Assembly: GCA_965267555.1 (NCBI GenBank)
Contig: OZ254083.1
Coordinates: 1,612,001-1,676,000, forward strand
Origin: CCMP332 sp965267555
GTDB taxonomy: Bacteria > Bacteroidota > Bacteroidia > Cytophagales > CCMP332
Direction of reading: 5' to 3'
Length of the DNA: 64,000 nt
Shown here: positions 54,302 through 62,964 of the stretch, one piece after another
How the letters are laid out: every line of letters starts with the position of its first letter
Position numbering within the stretch: the first letter of the stretch is position 1
The notes under the pieces: model-generated
What the model saw: the letters and a program-made list of their open reading frames with translations, nothing else
Databases searched by the model: none
Told to the model about the DNA's origin: nothing
Position numbers and translations under genes: made by a program

Positions 54302-56707
54302 TTGAACGAATTTCAAAATACTGATCAGGAGGAAAAACAGGGTATTGGAATTATTCAGAAAGTACTTCTAAGTGCACTTTCTAAATGGTACTGGATTGCT
54401 TTGTGCGTAATCGTATTTTTAACAGCTGCTTTTCTATACAACCGGTATACCACACCTATTTACCAGGTTTCCGCCTCTCTTGTAAAGGTAAAAGATCCTG
54501 AAAGTGAGAGTATTTTTTCAACCGGGAAATCTGCCGGTATTTTCCGTTCCGATGCAAGCGATGTGGAACGCGAATTAAGGATAATAAAATCTCAAAAAAA
54601 TATTGAAGAAGCCTTAAATGAATTGGATTTTCATTTTAGTGTTTACAGAGCCGGTGAAATTAAAACGACTGAAATCTATCCTCATAATTATTTTTGGATT
54701 GAAATAGATTCAAATTCAACAAAGATTCCTTACGGAGAACTTTTTGAGTTTACCAATCTCAAGGATAATTCATCGTTTTCCTTAAATCCCTTAAGTGAAC
54801 AAAGCGAATTTGCAGGTTTAGCGAAGAGCACTTTTACGTTTGGAAAGTGGTTTAATATCAATGGTTGTAAACTCAGAGTTCAAAAAATCACAAATAGCGA
54901 CCTTTCTAAGACAAGTGATGATTTCCTTTTTAAATTCAACGATCCGGAACGAAACATTAATCTATACAACAATCAGCTAAGACTGCGAAGTGATAAAAAT
55001 TCCAATAATATTTTTCACTTTGCTTTCAATTCTACTACGCCTCATAAGGACATGGCTTTTTTGGAAACCCTGATAAAGGTTGTCCGAAAAAACAACCTGA
55101 GCGAAAAAAACAGGGATGCTTCAAATTCTTTAAACTTTATTGAGGCTCAATTATCAAAACTAACTGACACTTTAAGTTATTTCAGAGGAAAAATTGATGA
55201 ATACAAGATTAAAAATCTTGACTTCGGCAATGGATCAAATTTAATATTGGATAAGATCAACAGGCTTGAAGAGAGCAAATCGGAATTGCTCCTTAGAAAA
55301 AATTATTATGAATACCTGGAAAATTATGTAAGACAAAAAAGAGATGAGGAAATATTTGCTCCGATGGTAATCGGTATTGATGACCCCCTTCTCGATGCAT
55401 TGGCATTAGAGTATATTGAAATTAAAAAAGAAGCGCGATTATTGAAAAATGAAAAAAACAAGGAAAATCCTTATCTCAATTATGAAGAAAATGTGGTACA
55501 AAGAATTGAAAAAAACATAATCGAAAACGTCACCAACCTTCAAGCAGACAATCAAAAAAAGCTTGTTGAAACCGAATCCAAAATCAATTTTTATATATCC
55601 TCATTAAAAGGTTTACAGGAAGAGCAAAGGGATTTATACGAAATTCAGCAATTGTCTGAGCTAAATTCTCAACTGGTTGAACTCTTACTTCAAAAGAAAA
55701 CAGAAATAAGCATCAGTAAATCGGCGAACAGTTCTGATTATGATATACTCGACAATCCAAAATATGTCGATGATCCTCTTATTCCGGATAAGGAAAGGAA
55801 TCTATTAATTGCATTAGCTATTGGATTAGGGATTCCCTTTGGCTTTATTTATTTGAGGGAAGCCTTAAATAACAGAGTTAAATATAAGGATGATCTTCTC
55901 AGCCTTACCGATATTCCACTCATTGGTGTTATAGGGCATAGTAAGCATTCCAATAATCTTGTGGTTACAGAAAAACCCAAATCAGTTGTATCTGAATCTT
56001 TTAGAGCTATCCGTTCAAATATTCATTTTCTTCAGGCAGGTGAAGAAGGCGGTGTTTTCCTTGTAACATCCAGTATTAGTGGTGAAGGAAAAACTTTTTG
56101 TTCAATCAATCTCGCACAAGTCTTTTCATTATCTGAAAAAAAAGTATTGCTCATAGGGGCAGATATGCGCAAACCCAAAATATACGATGATTTTGGTATA
56201 TCCAATGACTACGGATTGTCTTCATTTCTAAGCGGCGATATGAAACTGAATGAAGTTATCCAAAAAACCAGGTTTCCGAGTTTGGATATCATCAGTGCCG
56301 GAATAATTCCGCCAAACCCATCTGAATTGCTTATGAGCGATCGGATGCAAGAAGCCGTGAAAAATTTGAGGGAAGATTACGAGTATATCATCATAGATTC
56401 TCCTCCTGTAGGCCTGGTGACAGATGCCAAAATCCTTATGGAAAGGGCAGATCAAACAATTTACATCGTAAGACAGAATGTTTCTCCCATTGAGGCGATT
56501 AAAAACCTTGACCAGGATTATCAGACAGGAAAAATAAATCATATTTCCATGATTCTCAATGATCTTTCGATGAAGAAAGGCGGCTATGGTTATGGCTATG
56601 GTTACGGATATGGTTACGGCTATGGCTATGGCTATGGTTATGGCTACTACGAAGACGACCACAAAAAGAAGAAAGGTGTTTTTAACCGGCTGTTTGGAAA
56701 GGGCTGA
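54302..56707 (+). CDS. Wzc-like chain-length determinant / tyrosine autokinase
   Basis: An 801-residue polysaccharide copolymerase. An N-terminal Wzz domain between membrane helices (about 28-46 and 500-517) contains long coiled coils, and a C-terminal BY-kinase domain has Walker A SSISGEGKTFCS near 593, Walker A' LLIGADMRKPK and Walker B IIIDSPPVGL near 697. A tail of eleven Gly-Tyr units (761-783) supplies the autophosphorylation tyrosines, then a basic end. The start is TTG directly after the previous stop; no in-frame ATG precedes the first membrane helix. Confidence 0.93.
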   Translation: MNEFQNTDQEEKQGIGIIQKVLLSALSKWYWIALCVIVFLTAAFLYNRYTTPIYQVSASLVKVKDPESESIFSTGKSAGIFRSDASDVERELRIIKSQKNIEEALNELDFHFSVYRAGEIKTTEIYPHNYFWIEIDSNSTKIPYGELFEFTNLKDNSSFSLNPLSEQSEFAGLAKSTFTFGKWFNINGCKLRVQKITNSDLSKTSDDFLFKFNDPERNINLYNNQLRLRSDKNSNNIFHFAFNSTTPHKDMAFLETLIKVVRKNNLSEKNRDASNSLNFIEAQLSKLTDTLSYFRGKIDEYKIKNLDFGNGSNLILDKINRLEESKSELLLRKNYYEYLENYVRQKRDEEIFAPMVIGIDDPLLDALALEYIEIKKEARLLKNEKNKENPYLNYEENVVQRIEKNIIENVTNLQADNQKKLVETESKINFYISSLKGLQEEQRDLYEIQQLSELNSQLVELLLQKKTEISISKSANSSDYDILDNPKYVDDPLIPDKERNLLIALAIGLGIPFGFIYLREALNNRVKYKDDLLSLTDIPLIGVIGHSKHSNNLVVTEKPKSVVSESFRAIRSNIHFLQAGEEGGVFLVTSSISGEGKTFCSINLAQVFSLSEKKVLLIGADMRKPKIYDDFGISNDYGLSSFLSGDMKLNEVIQKTRFPSLDIISAGIIPPNPSELLMSDRMQEAVKNLREDYEYIIIDSPPVGLVTDAKILMERADQTIYIVRQNVSPIEAIKNLDQDYQTGKINHISMILNDLSMKKGGYGYGYGYGYGYGYGYGYGYGYYEDDHKKKKGVFNRLFGKG
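56582..56650 (+). repeat. Gly-Tyr-encoding tandem hexanucleotide repeat
   Basis: Eleven consecutive GGN-TAY codon pairs plus one extra Tyr codon, with synonymous variation (GGC/GGT/GGA, TAT/TAC). The near-repeat units could expand or contract by slippage, changing the number of phosphorylatable tyrosines in steps of one. Confidence 0.85.
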
Positions 56708-56715
56708 TTAGGATT

Positions 56716-57771
56716 ATGAAACTACTTCTCACCGGCGTTGCGGGCTTTATTGGATATCACACAGCTTTTAAATTACTTCAAGAGGGGCATGAAATTATCG
56801 GCCTCGATAATCTCAACACCTATTACGATGTGGATCTTAAGTTAAGGCGATTGGAATCACTGGGGATTAGTGCTTCTCAAATTTCCGATGATGAAGTTTT
56901 GCACAGTGATAATTTTAAAAATTTCAACTTTGTAAAAATTGACATTACAAATAAACATGAGCTGGTTGATCTCATCTCAAATACCAATCCCGAAGTCATT
57001 ATTCACTTAGCCGCACAGGCAGGGGTGCGTTATTCACTTGATCATCCTGAAAAATATCTCGAAAGTAATGTTCATGGATTTTTAAATCTCCTTGAAGCAA
57101 TCAGGGAAAGGCCAATTAAGCATTTCATATTTGCTTCCAGTTCTTCTGTATACGGTCTTAATAAGGAAATACCGTTTAAAACGCATCACCATACGGATCA
57201 TCCCATTTCCCTTTATGCAGCCACTAAAAAAAGCAATGAAATGATGGCGCATACCTATAGCCACCTGTTTAATATTCCCATGACAGGATTGAGGTTTTTT
57301 ACGGTATACGGACCCTGGGGAAGACCTGATATGGCCATGTTCATTTTCACCAAAAACATATTGGAAGGAAAAGAAATTAAAGTCTATAATGAAGGGAAAA
57401 TGAGCAGGGATTTTACGTATATCAGCGATATTGTTGATTCTATCAATAAGCTGATCGATAAAGTTCCGGAAGGCAAAAACTCAAATGTCCAAAAGAATTT
57501 AGCGCCAAACGAAAGCACTGCTGCCTATCAATTATTTAATATTGGCTATAACGGCCCCACCAAATTGATGGACTTTATCAAAGCCATCGAAAAACATACG
57601 GGTAAAAAGGCAAAAATCAATTTTCAACCCTTACAGGCGGGTGATGTGGAAAATACGTTTGCCGATGTATCGGATTTATTTGATTACATCGATTTCAAAC
57701 CAAAAGTAGGGGTGGATGAAGGTGTTAAGAAATTTGTGGAATGGTACAAAGAATACTATTCCCGGATGTAA
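56716..57771 (+). CDS. NAD-dependent sugar epimerase (UDP-glucuronate 4-epimerase-like)
   Basis: A 351-residue extended SDR enzyme. It begins KLLLTGVAGFIGYH (GxxGxxG), then GLDNLNTYYDVDLK, and the catalytic site is SSSSVYGLNKE with YAATKKSNE (Tyr-x-x-x-Lys). GLRFFTVYGPWGRPDMAMFIFTK is typical of UDP-glucuronate 4-epimerases, giving UDP-galacturonate for the polymer. The last codons lie inside a palindromic repeat, and a 534-base stretch without a confident gene follows. Confidence 0.92.
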   Translation: MKLLLTGVAGFIGYHTAFKLLQEGHEIIGLDNLNTYYDVDLKLRRLESLGISASQISDDEVLHSDNFKNFNFVKIDITNKHELVDLISNTNPEVIIHLAAQAGVRYSLDHPEKYLESNVHGFLNLLEAIRERPIKHFIFASSSSVYGLNKEIPFKTHHHTDHPISLYAATKKSNEMMAHTYSHLFNIPMTGLRFFTVYGPWGRPDMAMFIFTKNILEGKEIKVYNEGKMSRDFTYISDIVDSINKLIDKVPEGKNSNVQKNLAPNESTAAYQLFNIGYNGPTKLMDFIKAIEKHTGKKAKINFQPLQAGDVENTFADVSDLFDYIDFKPKVGVDEGVKKFVEWYKEYYSRM

Positions 57772-57820
57772 TCCGGGATCTTCTGAAATTTTAGAGCTGG
57801 CAAATTAGTATAGAGTTTAA
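57755..57820 (+). repeat. Direct repeat copy 1 with hairpin
   Basis: Arms TCCCGGAT and ATCCGGGA around GTA overlap the epimerase stop codon; the copy continues through CTGAA and AAATTAGTATAG. The same order recurs 204 bases later at 57959. Confidence 0.7.
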
Positions 57821-57958
57821 TATTTAAAGTTTACCCCACAGTCATTATGGGCTTTAATCGCTTATCCAGAAAGGAATCGGAAGTTTAAAGTTGATTTGTT
57901 TATGGTTAATAGTTTTTAAGTCTACATATTCAACATTCTCTTATACCTATATCATATG

Positions 57959-58023
57959 ACTATTCCCGGAAATAATCCGGGATCCCCTGAATTGTAAAAC
58001 CAAGAAATTAGTATAGTATTGAA
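57959..58023 (+). repeat. Direct repeat copy 2 with hairpin
   Basis: Arms TCCCGGA (57964-57970) and TCCGGGA (57976-57982) are conserved while the loop differs from copy 1; downstream CTGAA and AAATTAGTATAG also match copy 1. Confidence 0.7.
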
Positions 58024-58096
58024 GCATTGCATTCACAATACTTCAGTAGATAATCTGCGGATGTATGTTTCCCATTTTTAATAGGGAGTTGAATTG

Positions 58097-58222
58097 TTGA
58101 ATCAATTAATTATTAGTGAGCAATTGCATTTTATTTCCAAGAATGAGCTCGATAATTTGAGACTAGAAATTGATAAAGTCTCCAACAAATTGAACGCACT
58201 TCAAAAGTCTAGACTTCAATAA
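58097..58222 (+). pseudogene. C-terminal remnant of a four-helix-bundle (S23-type) protein
   Basis: A 41-codon frame after an in-frame TAG at 58082, reading LNQLIISEQLHFISKNELDN and then an amphipathic helix ending LNALQKSRLQ. This fits the last two helices of S23 four-helix-bundle proteins (pattern QL-x-(I/L)A-x-x-LG-(F/Y)I ... LNGLIKSL). No N-terminal half could be found upstream, so it is probably a relic. The TTG here may never be used as a start. Confidence 0.5.
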
Positions 58223-58245
58223 TTTTTTAGTCATTTCATTTAGTA

Positions 58246-58253
58246 TAATTTTG
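58246..58253 (+). promoter_or_regulatory. Candidate -7 element for the second half of the polysaccharide locus
   Basis: TAATTTTG matches TAnnTTTG; it lies about 53 bases before the WlbA-like start. The -33 box is weak. Confidence 0.4.
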
Positions 58254-58305
58254 CTTAGTCGATCGAAACGATGAAACAAATCAACATTTAAACATTTCAA
58301 CATCA

Positions 58306-59271
58306 TTGAAAAACTTTGCACTCATCGGTGCTGCCGGCTACATAGCACCTCGTCATTTAAAAGCCATTAAAGAAACCGGAAATAAATTAAGCGCTGCGGT
58401 TGACAAACACGATTGTGTTGGCATCATGGATTCGTTTTTCCCAAATGCGGCTTTTTTCACGGAATTTGAACGATTTGACAGACATTTGGAAAAGGAAAAA
58501 AGAGAACATCATCAGGCGGACTACATCAGTATTTGCACGCCGAATTATATGCACGATGCCCATATCCGCTTTGCCTTGCGATATGGTGCGGATGCTATAT
58601 GTGAAAAACCATTGGTACTGAATCCCTGGAACGTGGATCATTTAATGCAATTACAAAGGGAGTCAGACAAAAAAGTATACAATATTTTGCAATTAAGGCT
58701 TCACCCAAGTGTCATTGCACTAAAGAAAAAAATTGAGTCTGAACCGAATAAAATCCATGACATCGATCTTACCTATATTACCTCTCGTGGCAACTGGTAT
58801 TATGCTTCATGGAAAGGCGATATCAATAAATCAGGTGGAATTGCTACGAATATTGGAATTCATTTTTTTGACATGCTCATGTGGATTTTCGGGCCGGTTC
58901 AAAGCCGCAAAATTCACTTGCACGAACACGACCGTGCAAGCGGTTTCCTGGTGTTGAAAAATGCAAGGGTCCGCTGGTTTTTAAGCATCAATGCCGATAC
59001 ATTACCGGATTCAGTTCGAAAAGAAGGACTGACAACATACAGATCACTTTCAATTGAAGGCGAAGAATTTGAATTTAGCAAAGGTTTCAACGATTTACAC
59101 ACCAGAAGCTATGAAAATATTGTTTCCGGAAAGGGATTTGAACTTTCAGAAGCGCGGCCATCAATCGAGGAAGTATATGAAATCCGTCAGGCTGCTAAAA
59201 GCCCTTTAAAAGAAGATTATCATCCTTTGGCAAAACTTCAACTTGCAAAACACCCCTTTAGCAAAGCCTGA
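58306..59271 (+). CDS. Gfo/Idh/MocA oxidoreductase, WlbA-like (UDP-GlcNAcA 3-dehydrogenase)
   Basis: A 321-residue NAD-dependent sugar-nucleotide oxidoreductase. NFALIGAAGYIAPRHLKAI is the WlbA-type N terminus, ISICTPNYMHDAH and ICEKPLVLNPWNVD (catalytic Glu-Lys-Pro) follow, and YITSRGNWYYASWKGD with GGIATNIGIHFFDML supplies substrate contacts. WlbA oxidises UDP-N-acetylglucosaminuronic acid at C3 in the route to 2,3-diacetamido sugars; its aminotransferase and acetyltransferase partners are not in this window. The start is TTG, forced by alignment with the family's N terminus. Confidence 0.88.
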   Translation: MKNFALIGAAGYIAPRHLKAIKETGNKLSAAVDKHDCVGIMDSFFPNAAFFTEFERFDRHLEKEKREHHQADYISICTPNYMHDAHIRFALRYGADAICEKPLVLNPWNVDHLMQLQRESDKKVYNILQLRLHPSVIALKKKIESEPNKIHDIDLTYITSRGNWYYASWKGDINKSGGIATNIGIHFFDMLMWIFGPVQSRKIHLHEHDRASGFLVLKNARVRWFLSINADTLPDSVRKEGLTTYRSLSIEGEEFEFSKGFNDLHTRSYENIVSGKGFELSEARPSIEEVYEIRQAAKSPLKEDYHPLAKLQLAKHPFSKA

Positions 59272-59273
59272 AA

Positions 59274-59789
59274 ATGTCAGAAAAAAAATGGCTTGTGTTC
59301 TATACCAAAAGCAGACATGAAAAAAAATGTCTGGATCTTTTATTACGCAGAGGATTCGAAGCCTGGCTGCCCATGGTAAAAGAATTGCGTCAATGGTCTG
59401 ACCGAAAGAAAAAAGTAGAGGCCCCTCTCTTCCGCTCTTACATATTTGTCTACCTAGAAGAACATCAGCTGAGGGAAGTACTTCAATTGCCGGGTATTTC
59501 CTGGAATATCCGCCACAATGATAAACCGGCTGTCTTACATGAAAAAGACAAAAAAATAATTGAACAGGTTTTAGACTCGGGTTATGCAATAGAAGAAGAA
59601 TCTGAAATAAGCGATTTTATAAGCGGACAAAAAGTACTGATCACCTCAGGCGCCTTAAAAAACAACCGAGCCATTGTAATTGGTAAGGATGATCCATATA
59701 TTCTTATACAACTCGAGAGTATTGATAAAAATATACGCGTAAAGCTTCCATTTGATGTATTAAAACCCGATAATTCATTTAATGAGTAA
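59274..59789 (+). CDS. NusG-like (UpxY/RfaH-type) transcription antiterminator
   Basis: A 171-residue NusG paralogue. The NGN domain begins KKWLVFYTKSRHEKKCLDLLLRRGFEAWLPM and includes APLFRSYIFVYL; a KOW-like C-terminal domain starts near ISDFISGQKVLITSGALKNNRAIVIGK. Such proteins keep RNA polymerase elongating through a long polysaccharide operon. It begins two bases after the preceding stop, so it is made from the same transcript it is likely to control. Confidence 0.9.
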   Translation: MSEKKWLVFYTKSRHEKKCLDLLLRRGFEAWLPMVKELRQWSDRKKKVEAPLFRSYIFVYLEEHQLREVLQLPGISWNIRHNDKPAVLHEKDKKIIEQVLDSGYAIEEESEISDFISGQKVLITSGALKNNRAIVIGKDDPYILIQLESIDKNIRVKLPFDVLKPDNSFNE

Positions 59790-59843
59790 AAAAACTACTC
59801 ATATCTTGTTTTTTATAATTCGTAATTCGTAATTTGACATTTA

Positions 59844-59869
59844 ATCAATGAAGCCATTGCGAAGTTGAT
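59844..59869. repeat. Palindromic intergenic element, copy 2
   Basis: Arms ATCAA and TTGAT with internal GAAG...CG-AAG, 18 of 26 positions matching copy 1 at 1166-1191. It is preceded by AATTCGTAATTCGTAATT, echoing the AATTAG units beside copy 1. Confidence 0.45.
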
Positions 59870-59874
59870 TGTAA

Positions 59875-60414
59875 TTGATTGAATTGCTCGAGACACTTAT
59901 TACATCTAAGACCAGAATAAAATTGCTGGTCAAATTCTTTTCAAATGCGCATAGCAAGGGATATCTGCGAAGTTTAGCCAATGAATTTGGTGAATCCACA
60001 AATGCGATCCGTTTGGAACTCAATAATTTAAGCGAAGCCGGATTTTTAGTTTCCGAAGAAGCCGGAAGAACCATAGAATACCGAGCAAACAGCAAACACC
60101 CGCTTTTTCCCGAATTAAAAAACCTTGCCATGAAATATTTGGGTCTGGATAAGATAGCTGAAGAGGTGGTTCAAAAATTAGGGGAGGTAAAAGGCGCATT
60201 TATACACGGAGATTATACCAAAGGGATAGATTCTGGCTTGATTGATTTGGTTTTGATAGGCCAGGTAAATAGAGAAAATCTTCATCGATTAGTTGTAAAA
60301 GCTGAAAAGATGATAAAAAGAAAAATCAGGGCCATGGTACTTTCGGAAGAGGAGTATATTGGCTTAAAGGATAAATTGGAAGCAGATCAGGCCATTTGGT
60401 TGTGGAGGGCATAG
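59875..60414 (+). CDS. Winged-helix protein fused to a degenerate nucleotidyltransferase domain
   Basis: A 179-residue protein. The N terminus is an ArsR/MarR-like winged helix (TSKTRIKLLVKFFSNAHSKG ... ESTNAIRLELNNLSEAGFL). From about 95 a minimal MNT-like nucleotidyltransferase fold follows, but the usual GS...(S/D)DID motif reads GDYTKGIDSGLIDLVLIG: the Ser and the first catalytic Asp are missing. Catalysis is therefore unlikely, and a regulatory or sensing role is more plausible. The start is a TTG; a second TTG three codons later is possible. It is placed between the antiterminator and the exporter genes. Confidence 0.78.
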   Translation: MIELLETLITSKTRIKLLVKFFSNAHSKGYLRSLANEFGESTNAIRLELNNLSEAGFLVSEEAGRTIEYRANSKHPLFPELKNLAMKYLGLDKIAEEVVQKLGEVKGAFIHGDYTKGIDSGLIDLVLIGQVNRENLHRLVVKAEKMIKRKIRAMVLSEEEYIGLKDKLEADQAIWLWRA

Positions 60415-60436
60415 ACGATTGACGATGGATTAAAAC

Positions 60437-60508
60437 GACAATGGCCATTGTCTATCCTCCATTGTCCAATTGAATCCTTCAGTTGAAACCAGACAACTGA
60501 TTGAATTG
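60437..60508. repeat. Palindrome and hairpin in the leader of the ABC-2 permease gene
   Basis: GACAATGGCCATTGTC (60437-60452) is a perfect 16-base palindrome. Downstream, TCAGTTG pairs with CAACTGA (60479-60485 / 60494-60500), extended by CAATT (60468) and AATTG (60504-60508). The 254-base region 60415-60668 contains no gene that I can support. Confidence 0.55.
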
Positions 60509-60668
60509 TGAGTCCTGATAAAATATCCCACTTGGTTCATGTGACCGAGGAGGCGAAGCTGTGTCTGAGCGAAAGTCGGAATTAGAAATTAATAATTACA
60601 AATGAGGACTGAATCACATAAACACTGTAAGCCTGTATTTATTGCTGGGTAAACCTTAAACAAGCAAT

Positions 60669-61496
60669 TTGGAAAATAAACTAATAACCACGATCAAACC
60701 TCAAAAAGGTTGGCAACTGATAGACATCAGAGAAATTATCAGATACAAAGACCTCTTGTATTTCCTTGTACTAAGAGGAATTAAAGCCAAATATGCGCAA
60801 TCTGTTTTAGGTGTGAGCTGGGCCGTAATCCAACCATTGGTTCAAACGGTTGTTTTTACGTTGATTTTTGGAAAATTGGCGCGATTGGGTAGTGATGGTG
60901 TGCCATACATCCTTTTCAGTTTTGCAGCCATGGTACCCTGGCATTATTTCAGTGGTATGCTTACCGAATCCTCAAATAGCCTGACAGCAAATAAAGCTTT
61001 ATTATCCAAAGTATATTTCCCGCGTCTGATATTACCACTCTCTGCCGTCTTTACTAAATTTATTGATTTCTCTATTGGGTTTGTTGTGATGATAGCCTTG
61101 TTTCTATACTACAATTTTATTCCATCATTCAACATCATATACTTGCCTCTTCTTTTACTAATAATGGTTCTTACATCAATTGGGGCAGGCATGATTTTAT
61201 CTGCTCTGGCAGTTCAGTTCAGGGATGTGAACCACGCCATGTCATTTATGGTAAGAATTTTAATGTATTCGGCGCCCGTAGTCTATTCCATATCTATTAT
61301 TCCGGAAAAATATTTGTATTTCTACGCCCTCAATCCTATGGTAGGTGTAATTGAAGGAATGCGTTCTTCATTTCTTGGTACCAAAGCAATGCCCTGGGAT
61401 TTAATCGGCATAGGCGCCATTGTATCAGTTTTTCTTTTTGTTTTTGGCTCATTTTACTTTCGTAAAATGGAAAGAAATTTTGCAGATGTGGCCTGA
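60669..61496 (+). CDS. wzm: ABC-2 polysaccharide export permease (Wzm/TagG-like)
   Basis: A 275-residue inner-membrane protein with about six transmembrane helices. RYKDLLYFLVLRGIKAKYAQSVLGVSWAVIQPLVQTVVFTLIF is the typical N terminus of O-antigen and teichoic-acid exporter permeases, followed by FSFAAMVPWHYFSGML and VRILMYSAPVVYSISIIPE. The start is TTG. It should work with the ATPase whose gene begins at 63936, after two intervening genes for acylation. Confidence 0.92.
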   Translation: MENKLITTIKPQKGWQLIDIREIIRYKDLLYFLVLRGIKAKYAQSVLGVSWAVIQPLVQTVVFTLIFGKLARLGSDGVPYILFSFAAMVPWHYFSGMLTESSNSLTANKALLSKVYFPRLILPLSAVFTKFIDFSIGFVVMIALFLYYNFIPSFNIIYLPLLLLIMVLTSIGAGMILSALAVQFRDVNHAMSFMVRILMYSAPVVYSISIIPEKYLYFYALNPMVGVIEGMRSSFLGTKAMPWDLIGIGAIVSVFLFVFGSFYFRKMERNFADVA

Positions 61497-61518
61497 TACA
61501 ATTTTCAAATTGAAATAG

Positions 61519-62964
61519 ATGCTATTTAATTCCATTGATTTTGCCGTATTTCTTCCAATCGTTTTTGGAATTTACTGGCTGCTTAGAAAAAAGCTGCAAT
61601 GGCAAAATCTCTTTGTGGTTATTGCCAGCTATGTTTTCTACGGTTGGTGGGATTGGCGTTTTCTATCGCTGATAATATTCAGCACCCTGGTAGATTATTT
61701 GGTGGGTCTTCGAATGGAAAAGACTTCCACCAAACAAAACCGCAAGTATTTGCTGATTCTGAGCCTTTTGACCAATCTGGGATTGCTCGGATTCTTTAAA
61801 TACTATAATTTTTTCCTTGATAATTTCACGACGGCCTTCTCATTTTTTGGTACGGAGATCAACGGCGATTCACTGGATATTGTATTACCGGTAGGCATTA
61901 GTTTCTATACCTTTCAAACCTTGAGTTATACCATTGATATCTACCGCAATAATTTAAAACCGACACGTGATTTACTGGCATTTGCGGCCTTTGTTAGTTT
62001 TTTTCCACAGCTTGTAGCCGGTCCTATTGAACGTGCGGTACATCTCTTGCCGCAATTTTTCAATAAACGCGTTTTTGACTATGGCCTTGCCGTGGATGGC
62101 TGTCGGCAGATATTGTGGGGTTTGTTTAAAAAGGTGGTGATTGCAGACAATTGCGCCTATTATGTCAATATGATTTTCGACAGTCCGGAGAGCTATTCGG
62201 GGAGTACATTGTTATTAGGGGCAGTACTTTTTGCATTTCAGATCTACGGTGACTTTTCAGGTTATTCCGACATCGCCATCGGTACGGCGCGATTGTTTGG
62301 ATTTGACCTGATGAAAAATTTTGCCTTTCCCTATTTCTCCAGAGACATTGCAGAATTCTGGCGGCGTTGGCACATTTCCTTATCCACCTGGTTCCGCGAT
62401 TACCTTTATATTCCTTTAGGTGGGAGCAAAGGTTCCAAATGGATGCAGATAAGGAACATCATGATCATATTTGTGGTCAGTGGTTTTTGGCATGGAGCGA
62501 ATTGGACTTTTATTGTTTGGGGTGCCTTAAATGCTATTTATTTTTTACCATTAATGATATTGGGGCAGAATCGAAAAAATCTGGATACGGCAGGAGAGGG
62601 AAGCCTCTTTCCCGGCCTCAAAACCATCTTTTCCATCGGACTTACATTTCTGATCACATGTCTGGCATGGATATTTTTTAGATCGGAATCCATCGCTCAT
62701 GCCATGGATTATTACAGCCATATGTTGAGTTTAGACATATTTTCTGTGCCTTTCACAAAGGATTACCTTTTTCTTAAGGTATTAATGCTTTTGATATTGG
62801 TTTTCACTTTGATAGAATGGCAGGGCCGGAAGGATGAATTTGCAATTCAAAAAATGTTTGGTTTAAAATCCAGAATATTGCGTTGGACGGCTTACTATGC
62901 AATAGTATTTGCTATAATCCTGTTGGCCGGAAAACAAGAGGAATTTATTTATTTTCAATTCTAG
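61519..62964 (+). CDS. MBOAT-family membrane O-acyltransferase (AlgI/DltB-like)
   Basis: A 481-residue multi-pass membrane protein. The family core includes FLPIVFGIYWLLRKKLQW, the GISFYTFQTLSYTIDIYR stretch, FPQLVAGPIERA and the catalytic histidine in VSGFWHGANWTFIVWG (about residue 326). It should bring an acyl group, probably acetyl, across the membrane for transfer to the exported polysaccharide. It is followed directly by an SGNH-like gene, the usual partner. Confidence 0.93.
   Translation: MLFNSIDFAVFLPIVFGIYWLLRKKLQWQNLFVVIASYVFYGWWDWRFLSLIIFSTLVDYLVGLRMEKTSTKQNRKYLLILSLLTNLGLLGFFKYYNFFLDNFTTAFSFFGTEINGDSLDIVLPVGISFYTFQTLSYTIDIYRNNLKPTRDLLAFAAFVSFFPQLVAGPIERAVHLLPQFFNKRVFDYGLAVDGCRQILWGLFKKVVIADNCAYYVNMIFDSPESYSGSTLLLGAVLFAFQIYGDFSGYSDIAIGTARLFGFDLMKNFAFPYFSRDIAEFWRRWHISLSTWFRDYLYIPLGGSKGSKWMQIRNIMIIFVVSGFWHGANWTFIVWGALNAIYFLPLMILGQNRKNLDTAGEGSLFPGLKTIFSIGLTFLITCLAWIFFRSESIAHAMDYYSHMLSLDIFSVPFTKDYLFLKVLMLLILVFTLIEWQGRKDEFAIQKMFGLKSRILRWTAYYAIVFAIILLAGKQEEFIYFQF

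Larger units (their letters stand above)
57772..58305. other. 534-base stretch between epimerase and WlbA-like genes
   Basis: It contains the rest of direct repeat copy 1, copy 2 (57959-58023), a decayed four-helix-bundle gene remnant (58097-58222) and a candidate -7 promoter element (58246-58253). The roughly 140 bases between the repeats show no open frame or clear signal. Confidence 0.7.
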
